From assembly GCF_040409695.1 (NCBI RefSeq), contig NZ_JARWGJ010000151.1:1-5899 (forward strand): a stretch of 5,899 bases of DNA. The letters are read 5' to 3'. Below are positions 5,694 to 5,899 of this stretch, piece by piece (position 1 is the stretch's first letter; each line of letters starts with the position of its first letter). The notes below the pieces were generated by a model, which was not told the DNA's origin, made no database searches, and saw nothing but the letters and a program-made list of their open reading frames with translations. The stretch is from Longimonas sp040409695 (GTDB lineage: Bacteria; Bacteroidota; Rhodothermia; Rhodothermales; Salinibacteraceae). Made by a program: the position numbers and the translations under genes.

Positions 5694-5742
5694 GTCACCT
5701 TGAGCGTATGCCGGCTCCTGCCGGCAGAAGTCGAAAGGTCTC
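5694..5742 (+). repeat. GTCACCTTGAG...AAGGTCTC hairpin repeat unit
   Basis: A 49-base unit starting GTCACCTTGAGCG and ending GTCGAAAGGTCTC. The arms ACCTT (5697-5701) and AAGGT (5735-5739) pair. Between them a perfect 7-bp hairpin, TGCCGGC-TCCT-GCCGGCA (5709-5726), looks like an insertion into the shorter repeat of the form GTCACCCTGAGCG...GTCGAAGGGTCTC that I recall from other genomes. It starts 15 bases after the second composite; TGACATG (5675-5681) and CATGTCA (5691-5697) at that junction form a further dyad. Confidence 0.7.
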
Positions 5743-5784
5743 CCACGGAGCTGGCGGAGCGCTCAAACAAGCACGCCACTACCA

Positions 5785-5822
5785 GTCATCCCGGGTGGAC
5801 CAGCGCGAAGACCCGGGATCTT
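5785..5822 (+). repeat. GTCATCCCGGGT...ACCCGGGATCTT hairpin repeat unit
   Basis: A 38-base unit with a perfect 9-bp stem, ATCCCGGGT (5788-5796) and ACCCGGGAT (5811-5819), a 14-base loop, and the flanking GTC and CTT shared with the other units. No run of T follows the stem, so it does not look like a standard intrinsic terminator. The 42 bases before it (5743-5784) hold nothing I can identify. Confidence 0.7.
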
Positions 5823-5843
5823 TATCCGAGCAAGCACCACCCC

Positions 5844-5899
5844 GCCCTTCGGGCACCCCTCCTTTCCGGGCTGGTGCCCGGTAGGAGGGGACGCTGCAG
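5844..5899. repeat. C-rich/G-rich hairpin element, probably cut by the window end
   Basis: GCCC-TTC-GGGC (5844-5854) is followed by a strong hairpin: outer stem CCCCTCCT (5856-5863) with AGGAGGGG (5883-5890), inner stem CCGGG (5866-5870) with CCCGG (5877-5881), loop CTGGTG. The GCCCTYCGGGC core and the adjoining C-run/G-run hairpin match the layout of the element at 3485-3590, suggesting the same or a sister family. The right boundary is not visible. Confidence 0.55.

Noticed and set aside
3661..5890. CRISPR array
   Set aside because: The repeats are few, differ in sequence, alternate in orientation and lack evenly sized spacers; no cas genes are seen.

Overview
The window looks like a chromosomal segment from a GC-rich member of the Bacteroidota, most likely the Rhodothermia/Salinibacter side of the phylum. 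This is inferred from a PorV/PorQ-family outer-membrane protein, a small lipoprotein with a TonB C-terminal domain, the lack of clear Shine-Dalgarno sequences, acidic protein segments suggesting salt adaptation, and interspersed repeats of a kind common in such genomes. No rRNA, intact tRNA, transposase, phage gene or CRISPR array is visible.

Left part (1-2868): the 3' end of a membrane-attached family 2 glycosyltransferase gene runs off the left edge. It converges with a complete renalase-like FAD oxidoreductase gene on the minus strand. That gene diverges from a plus-strand fxsA-like membrane-protein gene, with 182 bases between them for both promoters. These look like ordinary single housekeeping genes rather than one pathway.

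Middle (2869-3951): a low-GC minus-strand gene encodes a lipoprotein with a TonB C-terminal domain; its start codon is uncertain. Upstream lies an AT-rich leader with a perfect 10-bp inverted repeat, then two interspersed elements: a C-rich/G-rich terminal-inverted-repeat element (3485-3590) and a composite hairpin element (3661-3811). A short, possibly truncated reading frame lies between the second element and porV.

Right part (3952-5899): a complete PorV/PorQ-family gene on the minus strand, then about 810 bases without a convincing gene. This holds a probable long leader or promoter region, a terminator-like hairpin with no obvious gene to serve, and a dense cluster of repeats from 5518 to the window end.

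The most interesting signal is in the repeats. Six units share one design: GTC, a 5-9 base arm, a variable loop, the exact reverse complement of the arm, then CTC or CTT. The arm differs between units (ATTGC, ATCGC, ATGGT, ACCTT, ATCCCGGGT), yet its partner changes to match every time. That is compensatory covariation visible inside a single window. Four of the units are arranged as two inverted pairs around a related linker motif.
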